The notes: generated by a model not told the origin, from the sequence alone. 64,000 bases of DNA from Galdieria partita (GCA_025991245.1 BQMJ01000066.1:108617-172616); one strand, 5' to 3'. Shown: positions 1 through 12,143, counted from the first letter of the stretch. Numbers and translations are program-made.

Positions 1-1401
1 CTGTCTGGAAGGACACGGGATACGCTGCACAGGTAATCAAGGAACTTGAGGCTATCGTCAAAACATCTATTATCGTTCAACCATCTTGTTCTTTGATGCA
101 TGTTCCTTTGGATGTCAATTCTGAACCTTCCTTGGACAGCAATCTAAAGTCCCGTCTGAGCTTTGCACGTCAAAAGATCAGTGAACTTGGTTTGGTTGCC
201 AGTGGCAAGTCGGATAGTACAGCTAATGGTCCAGGTGTTGCGTCTTCGCAAGATTTAGAGAATACTTTGGACAAGTCCATGTTTTCTCGTTCAGAGCCGT
301 TTAGCAAGCGCCGTAGTCAGCAGTTCACAGTTCCAGGTGGTTTTGGTACCACAACTATTGGTTCATTTCCTCAAACTCCAGCTGTTCGGAAACTTCGACT
401 TCAATACAAGAAAGGTCAAGTTTCTGAAGATGAGTATCAGCGACAAATTGATCGCCATATTTCATTTGCTATTGGTGTTCAAGAAGCTTTGGGACTGGAT
501 GTTTTTGTACACGGAGAGTCCGAGCGTAGTGATATGGTGGAATATTTTGGCCAAAAGCTCCGTGGTTTTACTTTTACTGAAAATGGCTGGGTTCAGTCTT
601 ATGGTTCAAGATACGTGAGGCCTCCTATTATTTATGCTGATGTTTCTCGTATTTCACCAATGACAGTTCGTGAGTTTGTGGTTGCACAATCTATGACGAA
701 CAAGCCTGTGAAAGGAATGTTAACTGGTCCAGTTACCATTCTCAACTGGTCTTTCCCACGTAAAGATATTCCTCGGAAACAGCAAGCTTTACAGATTGCA
801 TTGGCTCTTCGTGATGAAGTTGCTGATTTGGAGAAATCGGGATGTTCTATCATTCAAATGGACGAACCTGCACTACGTGAAGGTTTGCCACTCAAGAAGG
901 AACGATGGAACGAATATTTGGACTGGGCAGTTAAAGCATTCCGTCTAAGTACCGTTGTTGCGGCACCCAAAACTCAGATAGTTACCCATTTATGTTACAG
1001 TGATTTTCAAGATATTTTGGAAGCTATCGATCAGATGGATGCGGATGTATTAACGATTGAAAATAGCCGTAGTGATGATGCTATGTTGCGTGCACTTGCT
1101 AAATATGGGTAAGTCTCCAATGAAAATTATATTTGTCATGAATGAAAATGGAATGTATTATAGTTATGCACGTGATATTGGACCGGGAGTTTATGATGTT
1201 CATTCACCAGCTGTTCCGAGCACCGAATTTTTGGTGAAGAAGTTGGAAGGTTTCAAAAAGTCTGGTATTCCTTTGGAACGCTTATGGATTAATCCAGATT
1301 GTGGTTTGAAGACGCGACAATGGGAAGAAGTTATTCCTTCTTTGAGAAATATGGTAGATGTTGCTGTTCAGTTGCGCAAAGCTACTAAGAATGGGATATA
1401 A
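1..1401 (+). CDS. metE: Cobalamin-independent methionine synthase (MetE), 3' part
   Basis: Transfers the methyl group of methyltetrahydrofolate polyglutamate to homocysteine, the last step of methionine synthesis. The reading frame is open from base 3, so the 5' part lies outside the window. Exons are 1-1108 and 1164-1401, with a 55-nt GT-AG intron that restores the frame (ending AKYG, resuming YARDIGPG). The C-terminal catalytic barrel is recognisable: [12 protein letters not shown], the zinc-ligand segment THLCYSDF, the glutamate segment TIENSRS and the final zinc cysteine in NPDCGLKTR. An AATAAA polyadenylation-like hexamer follows the stop at about 1407. Residues flanking the intron match the family without a gap. 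The family assignment is secure; the compartment cannot be told from this fragment. Confidence 0.96.
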
Positions 1402-1527
1402 ATGCCAATAAAAAGCAGTTGCATTTGTTTTGATAAAATCCAAAAATGGCAGAAAAGGAAAATTGTAAGCGCATTTCTTCCATTGGAGTGCAACTTTAAG
1501 AAAGCGCGTTGAAACCTCTGTTGAGTT

Positions 1528-3297
1528 ATGCGCTGTTGGCCTTTATCCATCCATCATAGAATATCTAGTGGTTTAAAACTCATATGGAAACGATCTTTTT
1601 GGGAAAAAGCTCAAGGTATTTTATTCTCCTCGTCACACTCACAATTGATGACCATCACTCGGATAGAATACGGTTCTAAAACAGCCATCATTTCTAGAAA
1701 AAACAACTATTCATACCATCAGTTGTTACATGATGCCAAACAGTAGGATTCAGTTAGTATAGGAGTTGTGCCTAACTTTTTTTTTTTTGATAGGAAAGCG
1801 TTGTTGTTGGCTGGTGGCAAGGATTTGGAACAAGCACGTGTAGCAGTTCTAGTACCTCCTTCTTATGCTTATGTTTCATGGCAGTGGGCAGTTTGGTTAT
1901 CTGGAGGAGTGTTTGTACCACTTAGTCCTTCTCATCCACAAGAAGAACTAGAGTATTTTGTTCGCGATGCAGAAGCCACGCACATTGTTGTGTCAGCAGA
2001 GTCGCAAGATAAGTTGACGCAAGTAGCTGGAGAATATTGTTTGCCTTATTTAAGAGTGAGTCCAGTGGATGGTAGTTTATTAATGGGTTCCGAAAGAAAG
2101 AAGCCGAATGTAGATGCCATCGAGTTTCCGCTGATTGATAAGAAACGCAATGCGATGATTATTTATACTTCTGGAACAACGAGTCGACCTAAAGGAGTGT
2201 TGTATACTCACGACATGATTGAAGCACAAATCAAGTCATTGGTCGAAGCTTGGCAATGGTCTTCTCATGACCACATTTTGAATGTATTGCCATTGCATCA
2301 TGTTCATGGCATCGTCAATGTCGTTTGTTGCGCACTTTATTGCGGTGCGACGTTGGAAATGATGGAAAAGTTTCAACCGCAACCGGTGTGGGAACGGTGG
2401 ATGTTGAATTTGATACCTCAGGGTTCCCATATCACTTTATTTATGGCAGTTCCTACCATCTATCATCGATTGATTCAAATGTATGAAGCGGCACCACCAG
2501 GTATCCAACCTTTGTTATCGGATGCTGCCAAATCATTGCGTTTGTTTGTAAGTGGTTCAGCAGCTTTACCCGAAACGACATTTCATCGATGGAAAGACAT
2601 TACGGGTCATCTCATATTGGAACGCTATGGAATGACGGAAGTAGGTATGGCACTGTCCAATCCGTTGAAAGAAGAAGAAAGAAGACCAGGTTGGGTCGGT
2701 TATCCATTACCTGGAGTCCAAGTACAACTCAAAGATGAAGAAAGCAATCAATGGATTACCGAAAAAGCGTAAGTAATGGATTCCATTGTGATAAAGAGGG
2801 ATTGAACCAAGATGGTGTCGTATAGTGGAAGAGGAGAGTTGTTGGTCAAAGGTCCCAATGTATTTCGTGAATATTGGAATCGACCGGAAGCAACAGCTGC
2901 AGCATTTGATAGAGGCTACTTTTTGACGGGAGATATAGCACAACGCGATGAAAGTGGCTTTTATCAAATCATAGGGAGATCAAGTGTGGATATTATTAAG
3001 AGTGGTGGATACAAATTGTCAGCTTTGGAAATAGAACGAGTCTATTTACAACATCCAGCTATTCAACAGTGTACTTGTGTGGGTATTCAGGATGACGACT
3101 TGGGAGAGTCTGTCGCACTAGTGATTGTGTTGAAGAAGGATGAAAGCGATATGAGCTTGGAAAAGTTGAGAGAATGGGGAAAGGATAAATTGGCTCCGTA
3201 CAAACTTCCTAAAAAAGTAAAAATAGTGAAAGAAATACCGGTGAATGCGATGGGCAAAGTACAAAAGAAACAAGTGGCACAAGAAATGTTTGGTTAA
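1528..3297 (+). CDS. Malonyl-CoA synthetase-like acyl-CoA ligase (ACSF3/AAE13 type)
   Basis: ANL-superfamily ligase that should join an acid, probably malonate, to CoA through an acyl-adenylate. Exons are 1528-1742, 1794-2768 and 2826-3297; introns are 51 and 57 nt. The product is about 553 residues, close to the family's usual size. Motifs in order: P-loop YTSGTTSRPKG, LPLHHVHGIVNV, SGSAALP, ERYGMTEVGMALSNPL, and the C-terminal hinge and lysine region GRSSVDIIKSGGYKLSALEIE ending with PVNAMGKVQKK. The HHVHGIVN and MTEVGMALSNP segments are typical of ACSF3/AAE13 rather than of long-chain ligases, so malonate is the favoured substrate by inference. The N-terminus is basic and could be an organelle presequence. 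The start is the first ATG after an in-frame stop. Confidence 0.9.
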
Positions 3298-3357
3298 GAA
3301 TCCATCGTATTCTTATCGATGACAAAGTGAAGTGGATGTCTTCTATAAAGTGGCCAA

Positions 3358-4108
3358 TTAAAAAGTACTCCCTATGGAAGATAAAGAATGGAGCCTTGAA
3401 ACGACGACCCAACCTACCCAACCTACACAAGAAACTCCGATAATAAAGCATTTCAACATTGCTTCATAGTCATCTGTTACGAGTGCAACAAGTAAGCAAG
3501 CCACCTGAAAACTATTACACAACGAGTCCACAACGCTGTCTTTTACTTGCCGTTGTAAGAAATATTCCCTTTTTGGTGTATCTTTCACAAGTTGCTTGTC
3601 CTTGCAAATCCATCGAGCGTTGAATCCAAAATAGCGTTGCAGTCTTCAACACCCATTCAGATATGATGATACAACAGAGATCGAACTTACAAGACTGCAC
3701 AATTCTTTGGATGACATGATATCACAACTCTCAACATGATGTGGTGGATATAAGGAGGATACATATCATCTTGAAGAGTGATATTTACTTTTGTGATATA
3801 CTGAACAATGCACAAGTATGTGGAATAGAGCAGTGCGCCAATTGCAAAGCAGGCAGGCTTCGGATCCTCTAAAATGGGCAAGTCTTCAATAGCTGCGGTT
3901 CCATATTACTGCAATCGATAATTGTGTGCAGAACACCATCCTCCACAAGATAGTGACAACGATAGCAACAAGAAGAGTTGTGCAAGTTGAAGATAGAGTA
4001 GGATAATTTCCATGTTTGGACTTTGTCAAGAATAATCAACATGGCCATGATAATTTCGATATTTTTTGCAAGACGAGAAGAATCGTTGTCCACACTTGTG
4101 CACAGCAT
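3358..4108 (-). CDS. Unidentified spliced gene, probably helical protein (model incomplete)
   Basis: I do not recognise this protein. Three reading-frame blocks on the minus strand join well: 4108-3910, 3868-3691 and 3643-3358, separated by putative introns of 41 and 47 nt (donors GTAATA and GTAAGT). The joined product reads as a soluble, leucine-rich helical protein; recognisable stretches are LAKNIEIIMAMLIILDKVQ, DDMYPPYIHHIML and VLLQRYFGFNARWICKDK. A further minus-strand block around 4250-4140 (starting MDKKSEAF) and another near 4650-4400 may be upstream exons, but I could not link them. The helical, cysteine-containing pattern could suit an ARM-like fold, which is only an impression. 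The first exon, the last splice and the stop are uncertain. Confidence 0.38.
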
Positions 4109-4756
4109 TCGTCTGACCTCCTCTAGTCACATGAACAGACTTGTCACACTGGAATATTCCCTTTGTGCGATTTCCTTAGTCATTCTTTGCCCACTCTTTT
4201 GCAACGTCAGACAACTCTTTTCTCCCACAAAGGCTTCACTCTTCTTATCCATATTGGATAGTATTCTAGGAAAAGAACAAGTATGTTGAAACTATTTGAA
4301 ATGCCACGAGCCACGCGCAACAGTACATCACAATCTTATTGAATAAACTTGAGATACCTTTTGCTGACTTTATGTTGCATTGTCTTTGTGAAATGCAAAT
4401 GATGGAGTCTGTCTATTCAACTTTTGAATGGAAACAACAAGTCTCCTTGTCATGCCATCCCAAAACCACGTAGATGAATTCCCTATTGCTCTTATCTCTG
4501 TGAACGAGTCGCAAATGCCATCTATCTACATATATATATATATATTCATTCTTGTTTTGAATGGTTGTGATGCCAACCATAAAGACAGTGGGCTACTTGA
4601 GAAAGGCAAAAGCTTGGTTGAGCTTGAAACTATTGATTTTCGAAAACTGAGTCATTTTGGTGGATACGGATACTGTTCCAACTCGTGTAGCTATGGATAG
4701 CCTATTGTAAAAGTTTGTATCCACAAAATGGAGTGTGGAGCATGCGCGGATGTTGA
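4109..4756. other. Interval between the unidentified minus-strand gene and CZIB
   Basis: No gene on the plus strand is convincing here. A 90-codon plus-strand frame (4428-4700) contains a run of TA dinucleotides near 4530-4545 that translates to alternating Ile-Tyr, and it has no recognisable domain. The minus strand carries short open blocks that may be 5' exons of the unidentified gene. The rest probably holds the CZIB promoter. Confidence 0.4.
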
Positions 4757-5369
4757 ATGCCTATTTACTGTTTGGAAATCAAAGCGTTGTGTTCACCCAA
4801 TATACAAAAGGTCACTGTGGAAAACAGTTACATATGGCACTTGCAACTGCAATGTATGCACTGTAGTGAAAAGACAGGATGGATTGCAATCGATCCTAGT
4901 CAAGAGATGACCCGAGTAAGAAGTGGGGTTTGTCACGTGTTGTTGCACTGTCGATTTTGTAGTCGACAGGTAAGTATGGCAAACTAGATGGATGGATAGC
5001 GCTGAGTTGAATATAGTGTACCATCACCGTATTAGAAGAATCTCATGTGTATGACAACAAGGAAGAGTTTCAACCATTTGCTTCTTTCGACTGTCGGTAG
5101 GCAAGAGAGAAAAGAGAAAAGGGTATTAACTAGTTGCATAGAGGACTCGAACCCGTCGATTGGAATCCCATAGGAGATGAGTTTATCTTGCAGTTGAACT
5201 CTGGTGTTCTTATGAGACAAGTTTCTTTGGAAGAAGGAGAATATTATGGCAAGTACATAACTTATATGAAACACAGTCGAAAAGTAACATTTGTTTTACA
5301 GATTATGATGAGAATGAGAAGGAAGAAGTTTCTATCACTTGTTTGGAATGGCAGTGGAAGAGAGTCTAA
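4757..5369 (+). CDS. CXXC zinc-binding protein, CZIB/UPF0587 family
   Basis: Small eukaryotic zinc-binding protein (human C1orf123/CZIB); its molecular role is poorly known, and a copper- or zinc-handling role has been discussed for the family. Exons are 4757-4969, 5017-5096, 5142-5248 and 5302-5369, giving 155 residues against about 160 for the human protein. Two CXXC pairs are present: CMHC near residue 34 and CRFC near residue 67. The diagnostic segment CRGLEPVDW is created by the second splice, and the tail DYDENEKEEV by the third. The third intron begins with GC (GCAAGT), a GC-AG intron. Reading through it keeps the frame open but loses the family's C-terminus, so the spliced form is preferred. 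An AATAAA lies near 5446. Confidence 0.88.
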
Positions 5370-5589
5370 AGACTTCATCTTGTTTACAATCAACAACAAC
5401 AATATCTAAATGTAGATATCCTTCTCCATGACAAACTATAAAAGTAATAAACAAATACAACAACGCAAAATCAAACACACAGAAACACACAATTATTCAC
5501 AATATACAAAATAAGAATCCAAAATATTCTCTAAACTATTACAATTTCCTACACAACTCAACATCGTTGATGATTCATTTGAGTATATT

Positions 5590-6892
5590 TCAACTACAAC
5601 TTCCCGGAAATCGTCTCACTATCTTACTATAAATACGCTTCCCATAAGGTGTCGACTTTAAAGATGACAAATGCGGTCTAATGATTTCACAAAATTGTTC
5701 CAATTGGGGAGATTGAGCCAACTGTAATGCTCGCTGTACGACATAATTTCCATATGCATCATGTAAAAGTCTTCCAAGGAGCTCTCGATCAGACATCAAC
5801 TCGTAAATCAGATGTTTACGAGTCTCAGGATCAACCTGTTGCAAACACTTTTCTACCACATTGGATGAAAACTTTTGAACCGACAGTTCAAAAAGATGTC
5901 CAGCCAACTGCGCAATAATCTTAGCTATATAAAAGCGATTCTTTAGGTCCAATACATATTGTACTACATAGTTGCCAAAAGCATCTTGAACCAAAGTAAA
6001 TGCATTCTCACAAATTTCCATACAGACTTGTTCTTTCTGTTGAGGAATTGCATAATCTAAACATCTTTGGATCACACAACAGCCATGACGATGAGTAGCC
6101 AACTCTACACAGTACGAAACTACAGCATCAAAAATGAATTGATTGTGACTTGGAGCCACTTTTTGCAAACATCGTTGTATGACATGATTTCCGTTGACAT
6201 CTTTCATTAGTTGAGAGGCGAATGGAGCCAATGCTGTACATACAGAGGTTATCTGGTCTTCACCTTCCATACATTCTATGATTCTTTGAACAACACGAGT
6301 TCCATGCATATTCATGGAAACCTGTGCTAAAACACCAGAAGTGTGTTGCAAAATAGAAAGTCTTTGTTGGAAATTGCAGCATTCAAACAATTTTTGACAA
6401 AGATAGTTGCCAAAGGGATCGACCATTAACTCTGCCAAACCATCAAAACACTCTGCTAAAATCATAGCAATATATGCGGGATTTCCTTCTTCCAACTTCA
6501 TTTGAAGGAAGCGACATCCATGTTGGTCCTTTGCCAATTCGAAAATACGTCCAACAATCTCCTCCATGCTCCATATCTTTGACGCAGAAGGATTTCCTGT
6601 CAAGGAGGAAACAGTATTAGCTGATGGTGAGACTGAAAAGGGTATTACATTTCTACGATAACTGGTTGTCGAAAACATAGGAGCCTGTTGAAAAGAAGAA
6701 TCTGTAGTAGGCCATGAATAACAGGAGGATATCGAAGAATAATGAGAAGAATCTGCTGATGACAAATGACTAGAGTTCATTCCTCTCGTCACCGCTGAAT
6801 TATCCAATTTACGATATACTTCTGAGTTCAGCAACTGGCCTTTACCTGATTTGGGAGCCATCTTGTTAGCTAATGAAGCTGCAGAAGCTATC

Positions 6893-6923
<31 letters not shown>

Positions 6924-8339
6924 TTGTTGTTGATTTCAAACCATCTTTGTAAAATAGATTGGATTCCGATTCATTGGATGATATTGTAGAAGGCATATTG
7001 GAATAAACGATAACATTTTGATTTTGTAACAAAGCAGCATCAGTTCGATGGTTTCCCAACAACTTGGAGTTGTCCAACAAGGATGGCGATGAGGATGATA
7101 TATTTCGAGATATGCCTCCTCCAAAAGCGGGTGACTGACTTTGGGCACTGGAAATATCACTGACTTGATTCCACAAGTGACCAGAGTTTACTAGGCCTTG
7201 AGTATGCATTCCATGCCAACCATCTTGTTCCCATAAATGTCCTTTCACTTCATTTCTCCGACCTGTACAGGAATCTTGTTCTATTATAGGATTGAGAATA
7301 TTAGCTGAAGAGCCAAAGTAAAGACTAGTCATAGGTAATTGATGCTTTTCCGAGCCACTCGCTACATTTTGATGACATTCTATACTCACAAACGATATTA
7401 ACAACGGTAAATACAAACACTCTTTAATTTACCTTTGACATTGTTATCCTCCGTCGATACAACTGTTCCTTCAATATAGTCTTCTCCAGAGTCTATCTTC
7501 AAGTTGGATACAAGACCTTCATCCAAATGAATACGCTCTCCATCTATAGAAATTTCTGACTCTGTTCTAGGTAAGGAAGCCAATGACGCCATAGAATCGT
7601 CTCTTAACAAACTAGTCCTAGGACGCATTTTTCTCCATTCTCGAAAAATAAGGTCATCCACTGAGGCATCTGAGTCTTGTCTCCGAAGACCTCGTTCAAC
7701 AACATTTGTAGAATTTTCTATTCCTAAACCCTATCAAACGTACCACACATGTCAAAAAACCGTTACTTTATAAACAAGTACAATTCCTCACTGAATCGTT
7801 GCTTGAAATTGGACACTCCCTTGAAACACCAACTCGAGCACCAGGCTGCTCATAAATATCATCGGTAGTGGACAAAAAGGCCCCAGAATAGCTAGTCTAG
7901 AGTATAATAAAAGTAAGCATAAATTGGCGAGCATAGCACAAATCAGTGTTCGACTACTTACCCTAAATGCAAAAAGAGAATGAGACTGTATCTGCAAATT
8001 GGAAGGGGCTGAGTACGCTTCTGTCTGTTTCAAGGGCAGCAAGCCATTGTGCTGAAGTTCATATTCCGGCGCTGAAAGACTTGGAGATGGTTCAGCCTTC
8101 TCCAAAGATATCTGTACACCGGAACTAGCAACTTGGCTTGAATTTTTCCAATCTGGTGATAATGAAAAAAGAAGAGGTGAAGTCTTCGGATCGTAGACCC
8201 CTGTCGAAAAAGCGCTTGCTAAGGGAGAGAGAGAATTCGCGTTTCTAGGTTTCCCTACTACGTCATCTTGAAAATTTCGTGTATGGTTGCTATAATCCTG
8301 CATGGTTAAGTCTACCATAGGGTTCAATCCCACATTCAT
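5590..8339 (-). CDS. Pumilio/PUF RNA-binding protein
   Basis: Sequence-specific mRNA-binding repressor. Exons (minus strand) are 8339-7962, 7896-7792, 7730-7433 and 7379-5590; introns are 65, 61 and 53 nt; the product is 856 residues. The first 500 or so residues are Ser/Asn-rich and disordered, with an Ala run. The C-terminal third holds eight PUF repeats. Visible recognition helices are HGCRFLQ, FGNYLCQ, HGTRVVQ, NGNHVIQ, HGCCVIQ, FGNYVVQ, FSSNVVE and YGNYVVQ. By the PUF code, repeats 8 to 1 read U-G-U-A-U-(A)-U-A, the classical UGUAUAUA element; only repeat 3 (T..Q) departs from the human set. The first in-frame ATG after a stop is at 8339; an upstream noncoding exon is possible. Confidence 0.94.
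6892..6932. repeat. GCT/GTT trinucleotide run inside the Pumilio gene
   Basis: A (GCT)n run followed by (GTT)n lies inside the disordered half of the Pumilio coding sequence. It encodes an Ala run and a short Thr run on the minus strand. Being a multiple of three it can vary in length without breaking the frame. Confidence 0.85.
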
Positions 8340-9270
8340 ATCAACATAGAAACGACCCAAATAATGCTAAAGTTTCGTTTTCTTGAACTTGACTGTTCCT
8401 TTCAATATATAAAAAACCGGTCCAAACCACACCAAAATAAATTGTTCGCAACTTGAAGTAAGGTGGAAACGATGAATAACTATTGGCACACACTTGGAAG
8501 CTCAACAAACCCTCCACCACGCAAGTGTACTTCTTTTCAACGGAGAAGAAGCGTTTTATCCCACTTAGTTATCAACTATTTTGTTCTTTACTCTTTCTAT
8601 GACCAATATATCTTTATGTCGCCAGCAAGTTGAGTGAAACGGGTGTCTGAAAGAGCGGCGTGGAATCAAAGGATGGAGATTACAGCTCCACTGAATTGAG
8701 AGTTTTCAGTTTCTTCTGGGAATTGGATTTTTAGGCTGGAAAAGGAACACGTGCATTTTTCTCATGCGCGCCAAAATTCGTTCCTCTGCTGTCCCTCCAA
8801 CATTTCTCACATTGCATTGAATTTCATTCTCTCATGGGACGTTGTATAAGGATCCTTGTCATCATGCTTGTTGAAGAACTACTTTTTTGACAGAAGAGAT
8901 AATACTATGATTCTATGATGACAGTCCTTTCACAATGAAATGTGAAATATATATCCAAAAGTTAAACAAATGGACTAGTTGTCATAGGCCATGATTATAG
9001 ATATATTTTCATTCTATCAAATTAGAACGAATTGCATTCGATATTCAAACTTTGATAAAAGTATAATCATCTGTTTAACAACTTTTCCAAATCCATTCCG
9101 ACAATCCTTCTCTCTCTTGTTGTCATTTAAGAGTCTGCTTCTCAGAAAATTCTTCATGTTGGATGACCTTTATCCAAAAAGGTATTTTGTTCCTGTCCTG
9201 GTCTGTATCCAAACAGACTTTAAATCAATAAACCCTGTTGCAATCGTTGCCGTTGTGTGGGAAGAATGAA
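8340..9270. other. Divergent promoter interval between Pumilio and UTP21
   Basis: About 930 bp without a convincing gene. A 92-codon plus-strand frame (8991-9269) is AT-rich, has no recognisable domain and runs into the UTP21 start, so it is treated as non-coding. The interval should carry the promoters and 5' UTRs of both flanking genes. A telomere-unit match lies at 9227-9236. Confidence 0.6.
9227..9236 (-). promoter_or_regulatory. Telomere-unit (telo-box-like) motif upstream of UTP21
   Basis: Reads AATAAACCCT on the plus strand, the exact complement of AGGGTTTATT, which is one full 10-nt unit of the terminal telomere array. It sits 35 bp before the UTP21 ATG. Plant ribosome-biogenesis genes often carry a telo-box (AAACCCTAA) near the transcription start. 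A regulatory role here is inference from position and identity. Confidence 0.35.
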
Positions 9271-12143
9271 ATGTTACAGCCTTATCGGACGCTCGGCCTA
9301 GTCAATGGCAAGACAGCCAAACCATTCTTACAACGTCGTGGTACAGAATATTTTATCACTTGTGCAATTGACTCTGTCTTACAGTTGTATAACATATCCA
9401 AATTGAGGCTGAAAGGCTGTTCACCTATCCTCGTTCGTGGTGGTACAGAAACCGTCATCAAAAGCGTAGTGTGCTGGAAAGATTGGACGTTTGTTGCATC
9501 ATTCGATACTGTATTGGTATTTCAACGCTTGCAACTGAAGGAAGACTGGAAAGAACATACGAAAGAAATTTCTCAATTGCTGATATTTGGTGATGTGTTG
9601 CTAAGTGTGTCTTCTGCTGAACAAAGGGTCATTGTGTGGGACCTGAGTTCGCATGAGAAACTTTCAGAGTTTTATTTATCTGTAGGATTTTCAGTAACTT
9701 GTGTTGAACATCCAGAAACGTAAGAAAATGTTGGTTTATTTAGGGTTTATTGTGCACTTACCTTTCGTTCAGTTATCTCAACAAAGTATTGTTAGCAAGT
9801 GAGCAAGGTCAATTGCAGCTATGGAACGTACGCACTTGTCGCTTGTTGTATGAATTTGAAAGTTTTGGTTGTGCTATTACAAGTATGCGTTCAACACCAG
9901 CCCTTGATATTGTAGCTTTGGGTCTCTCCGATGGCCGTACAATATTATTCCATTTAAAGAGGAACCAGAAGGTTATGGAATTTTTTCATCAGAAAAGCAG
10001 TCAAAATATGAATCATCTTTCTATAGATCAAGTCTCATCATCCGATGGATGTCCTGTATTGGATATTGCTTTTCGTTCCGATGGCTATTCAGAAATGGCA
10101 GTTTCTTATTCAGATGGTTCTATTGTATTTTTTGATCTGAAGCAAAGAGAAGTAAAGTACAAGTTGAATAGAGTTCATTTAGGAGGAGCGTGGTTTATTC
10201 AATACTTACTTGGCGAACCTTTGTTGGTGACTGCTGGACAAAGAGATAATTGTATTAAAGTGCATATATCAGATAGAGATATGGAACCCCCCAGATTATT
10301 GCGTTTTAGAGAAGGACATATGTTGCCTCCCTTTCGTTTACGTTTTGCAGCTGATAATCCTCGAATACTTCTTTCTTGCAGTATAGATAGGGAGTTGCGT
10401 CTCATATCCCTGTTTCGAGATTCCCAAAGCAAAGGATTCTCACAACAAGTATCTTCTTTGATTGGAGGAAAAAGAAAAAGAAAGCATCTAAGGAAACGAA
10501 AAGGAATAGAAATTGGAGCTCCTTTGCATATTCAAGAAGATATTCGAGGCATCCTTCCTTGCATTTGTGCTATTGCAGTAGGTTCTCTTCGATCTCGAGA
10601 TGCTGAATTTGCAGATATTGTTACATGTCATCAAGGTTGTTTGGAAGCATATTGTTGGAAATTGGAAAATGGTACTCTCACTCACAAAGTCTTATCCAGA
10701 AAGTCCGTAACAAAGGATGCCACTCATTTATCAGGCATGAAGCGGTCGGGACATCGTTTAGAGCAAGCTACTTGTGTGGCTATATCTCCATGTGGTCATT
10801 TTGCCTCCATTGGTACTGATTTAGGAATGTTAGATTTGTACAATCTACAATCGGGTTCTTATAGAGGTTCCTGGACAGATGAACATTGCCATTCACGAGC
10901 TCATTTACTTGCAGTTACTGGCGTTGAATTTGATAACCTTGGTGAGACGCTTGTTTCTGCAAGTACTGATGGGTTGCTGAAGTTTTGGAGTCGACAGGAA
11001 CTCAAGTTGTTGTATACCACAGAAATAGGAATTCCTATTGTACAAATAGTTTGGGGTTATGTATGCAATTTGTTAGCTGTTCTTTGTGATAATTTCCAGA
11101 TATATTTGGTTGATCCTGAAACGAAACAAATTGCTCGTCGTTTTATTGGTCATCGAGGTCCTCTAACGGATGCTCAATTTTCAGGAGATGGATACTTTTT
11201 GTTATCATCATCTTTAGATGGAAGTTTACGAGTTTGGAATATTCAACTGGGTCACTGTGTTGATATATATGAATTTGAACATGCTCCAACTTCAATTGCC
11301 TTTTCTCCTAACAATGACTTTATAGCAACATGTCATTCCAACTGTGTAGGCATTGCACTTTGGTCGAATCAACATCATTTTAAAACGAATACGGTGTTCA
11401 ATCATTCTTTCTTTGCAACGCATCAAGAACAAATTTTAAGTAGACTTCCACATATTGGAGCATTTCAACGACATTTACCTACTATGAACTCTCTTCAGGA
11501 GAACCTCTTTTGGAATCCGAAAAAGGAGAAATCATCATCTGGTTTTACTTTATCAGGAAAACCTCTTCATTATTTGCTTACTGTTGTCAATTGGGATATC
11601 GTGAAGAAACGGAGTCAACCACAGCAACCAGTGAAGAAACAAGTAGAGGCACCCTTTTTTCTATCCAATGTATTAGGAACGGAATCATCTTTGGGTTCTA
11701 GAGAAAATATTCATCAGAAAACTATTGACCATAAGGCTTACTCTTCAACAGCATCACAGTTGATTGCTTGTCTTGTTCAACACGATGCTGAGAAAATGAA
11801 TGATGGCAGTCAAGATGAAGAAGCTTTGCAGTTGTTGAGAAAAATGAATCCAACGAGTATTGAATTGGAAGTGGAAGGATTAAGAGACTATGACAATGGC
11901 AAAGAGTGTCGTATATTCTTAGATTTTCTCATTCGTCAATTGCATGCTCGAAGAGATGTCGATCTCATAGAGTCTGTATTGGCCGTATTTCTCAAGCAAC
12001 GAGGTTTAGAACTTGTTTCTTTTACAGAAATAGAAAGGCAGTTGCATGAAGCCTTACAAGTCCAAACCGAGGTGATGAATCAGTTGGAATCTCTTTTAGA
12101 TGAAATCGATGGATGGACGGATGGATTGTCGTGGATTGCTTAA
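9271..12143 (+). CDS. UTP21: U3 snoRNP component UTP21/WDR36
   Basis: Nucleolar small-subunit processome protein needed for 18S rRNA maturation. Exons are 9271-9719 and 9773-12143, with a 53-nt intron; the product is 939 residues, the size range of the family. Two WD40 propellers cover the first 560 or so residues (repeat ends such as VIVWDL, LQLWNV, LKFWSR and LRVWNI). A basic stretch KRKRKHLRKRK lies between the propellers. The C-terminal helical domain (SIELEVEGL, LHEALQVQTEVM) is typical of Utp21. The start is the first ATG in the frame. The intron contains a 19-nt stretch identical to the chromosome-end repeat. Confidence 0.93.
9733..9751 (+). repeat. Telomere-repeat sequence inside UTP21 intron 1
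   Basis: Nineteen bases, GGTTTATTTAGGGTTTATT, are identical to a stretch of the terminal telomere array in the same G-rich orientation. They lie in the middle of the 53-nt first intron, between the donor and the acceptor. This is too long for easy coincidence, though the AT-rich background raises the odds. Confidence 0.7.

Noticed and set aside
8991-9269. 92-codon plus-strand frame before UTP21
   Set aside because: AT-rich, starts and ends without splice logic, no recognisable domain, and it overlaps the UTP21 start; best explained as 5' flank.
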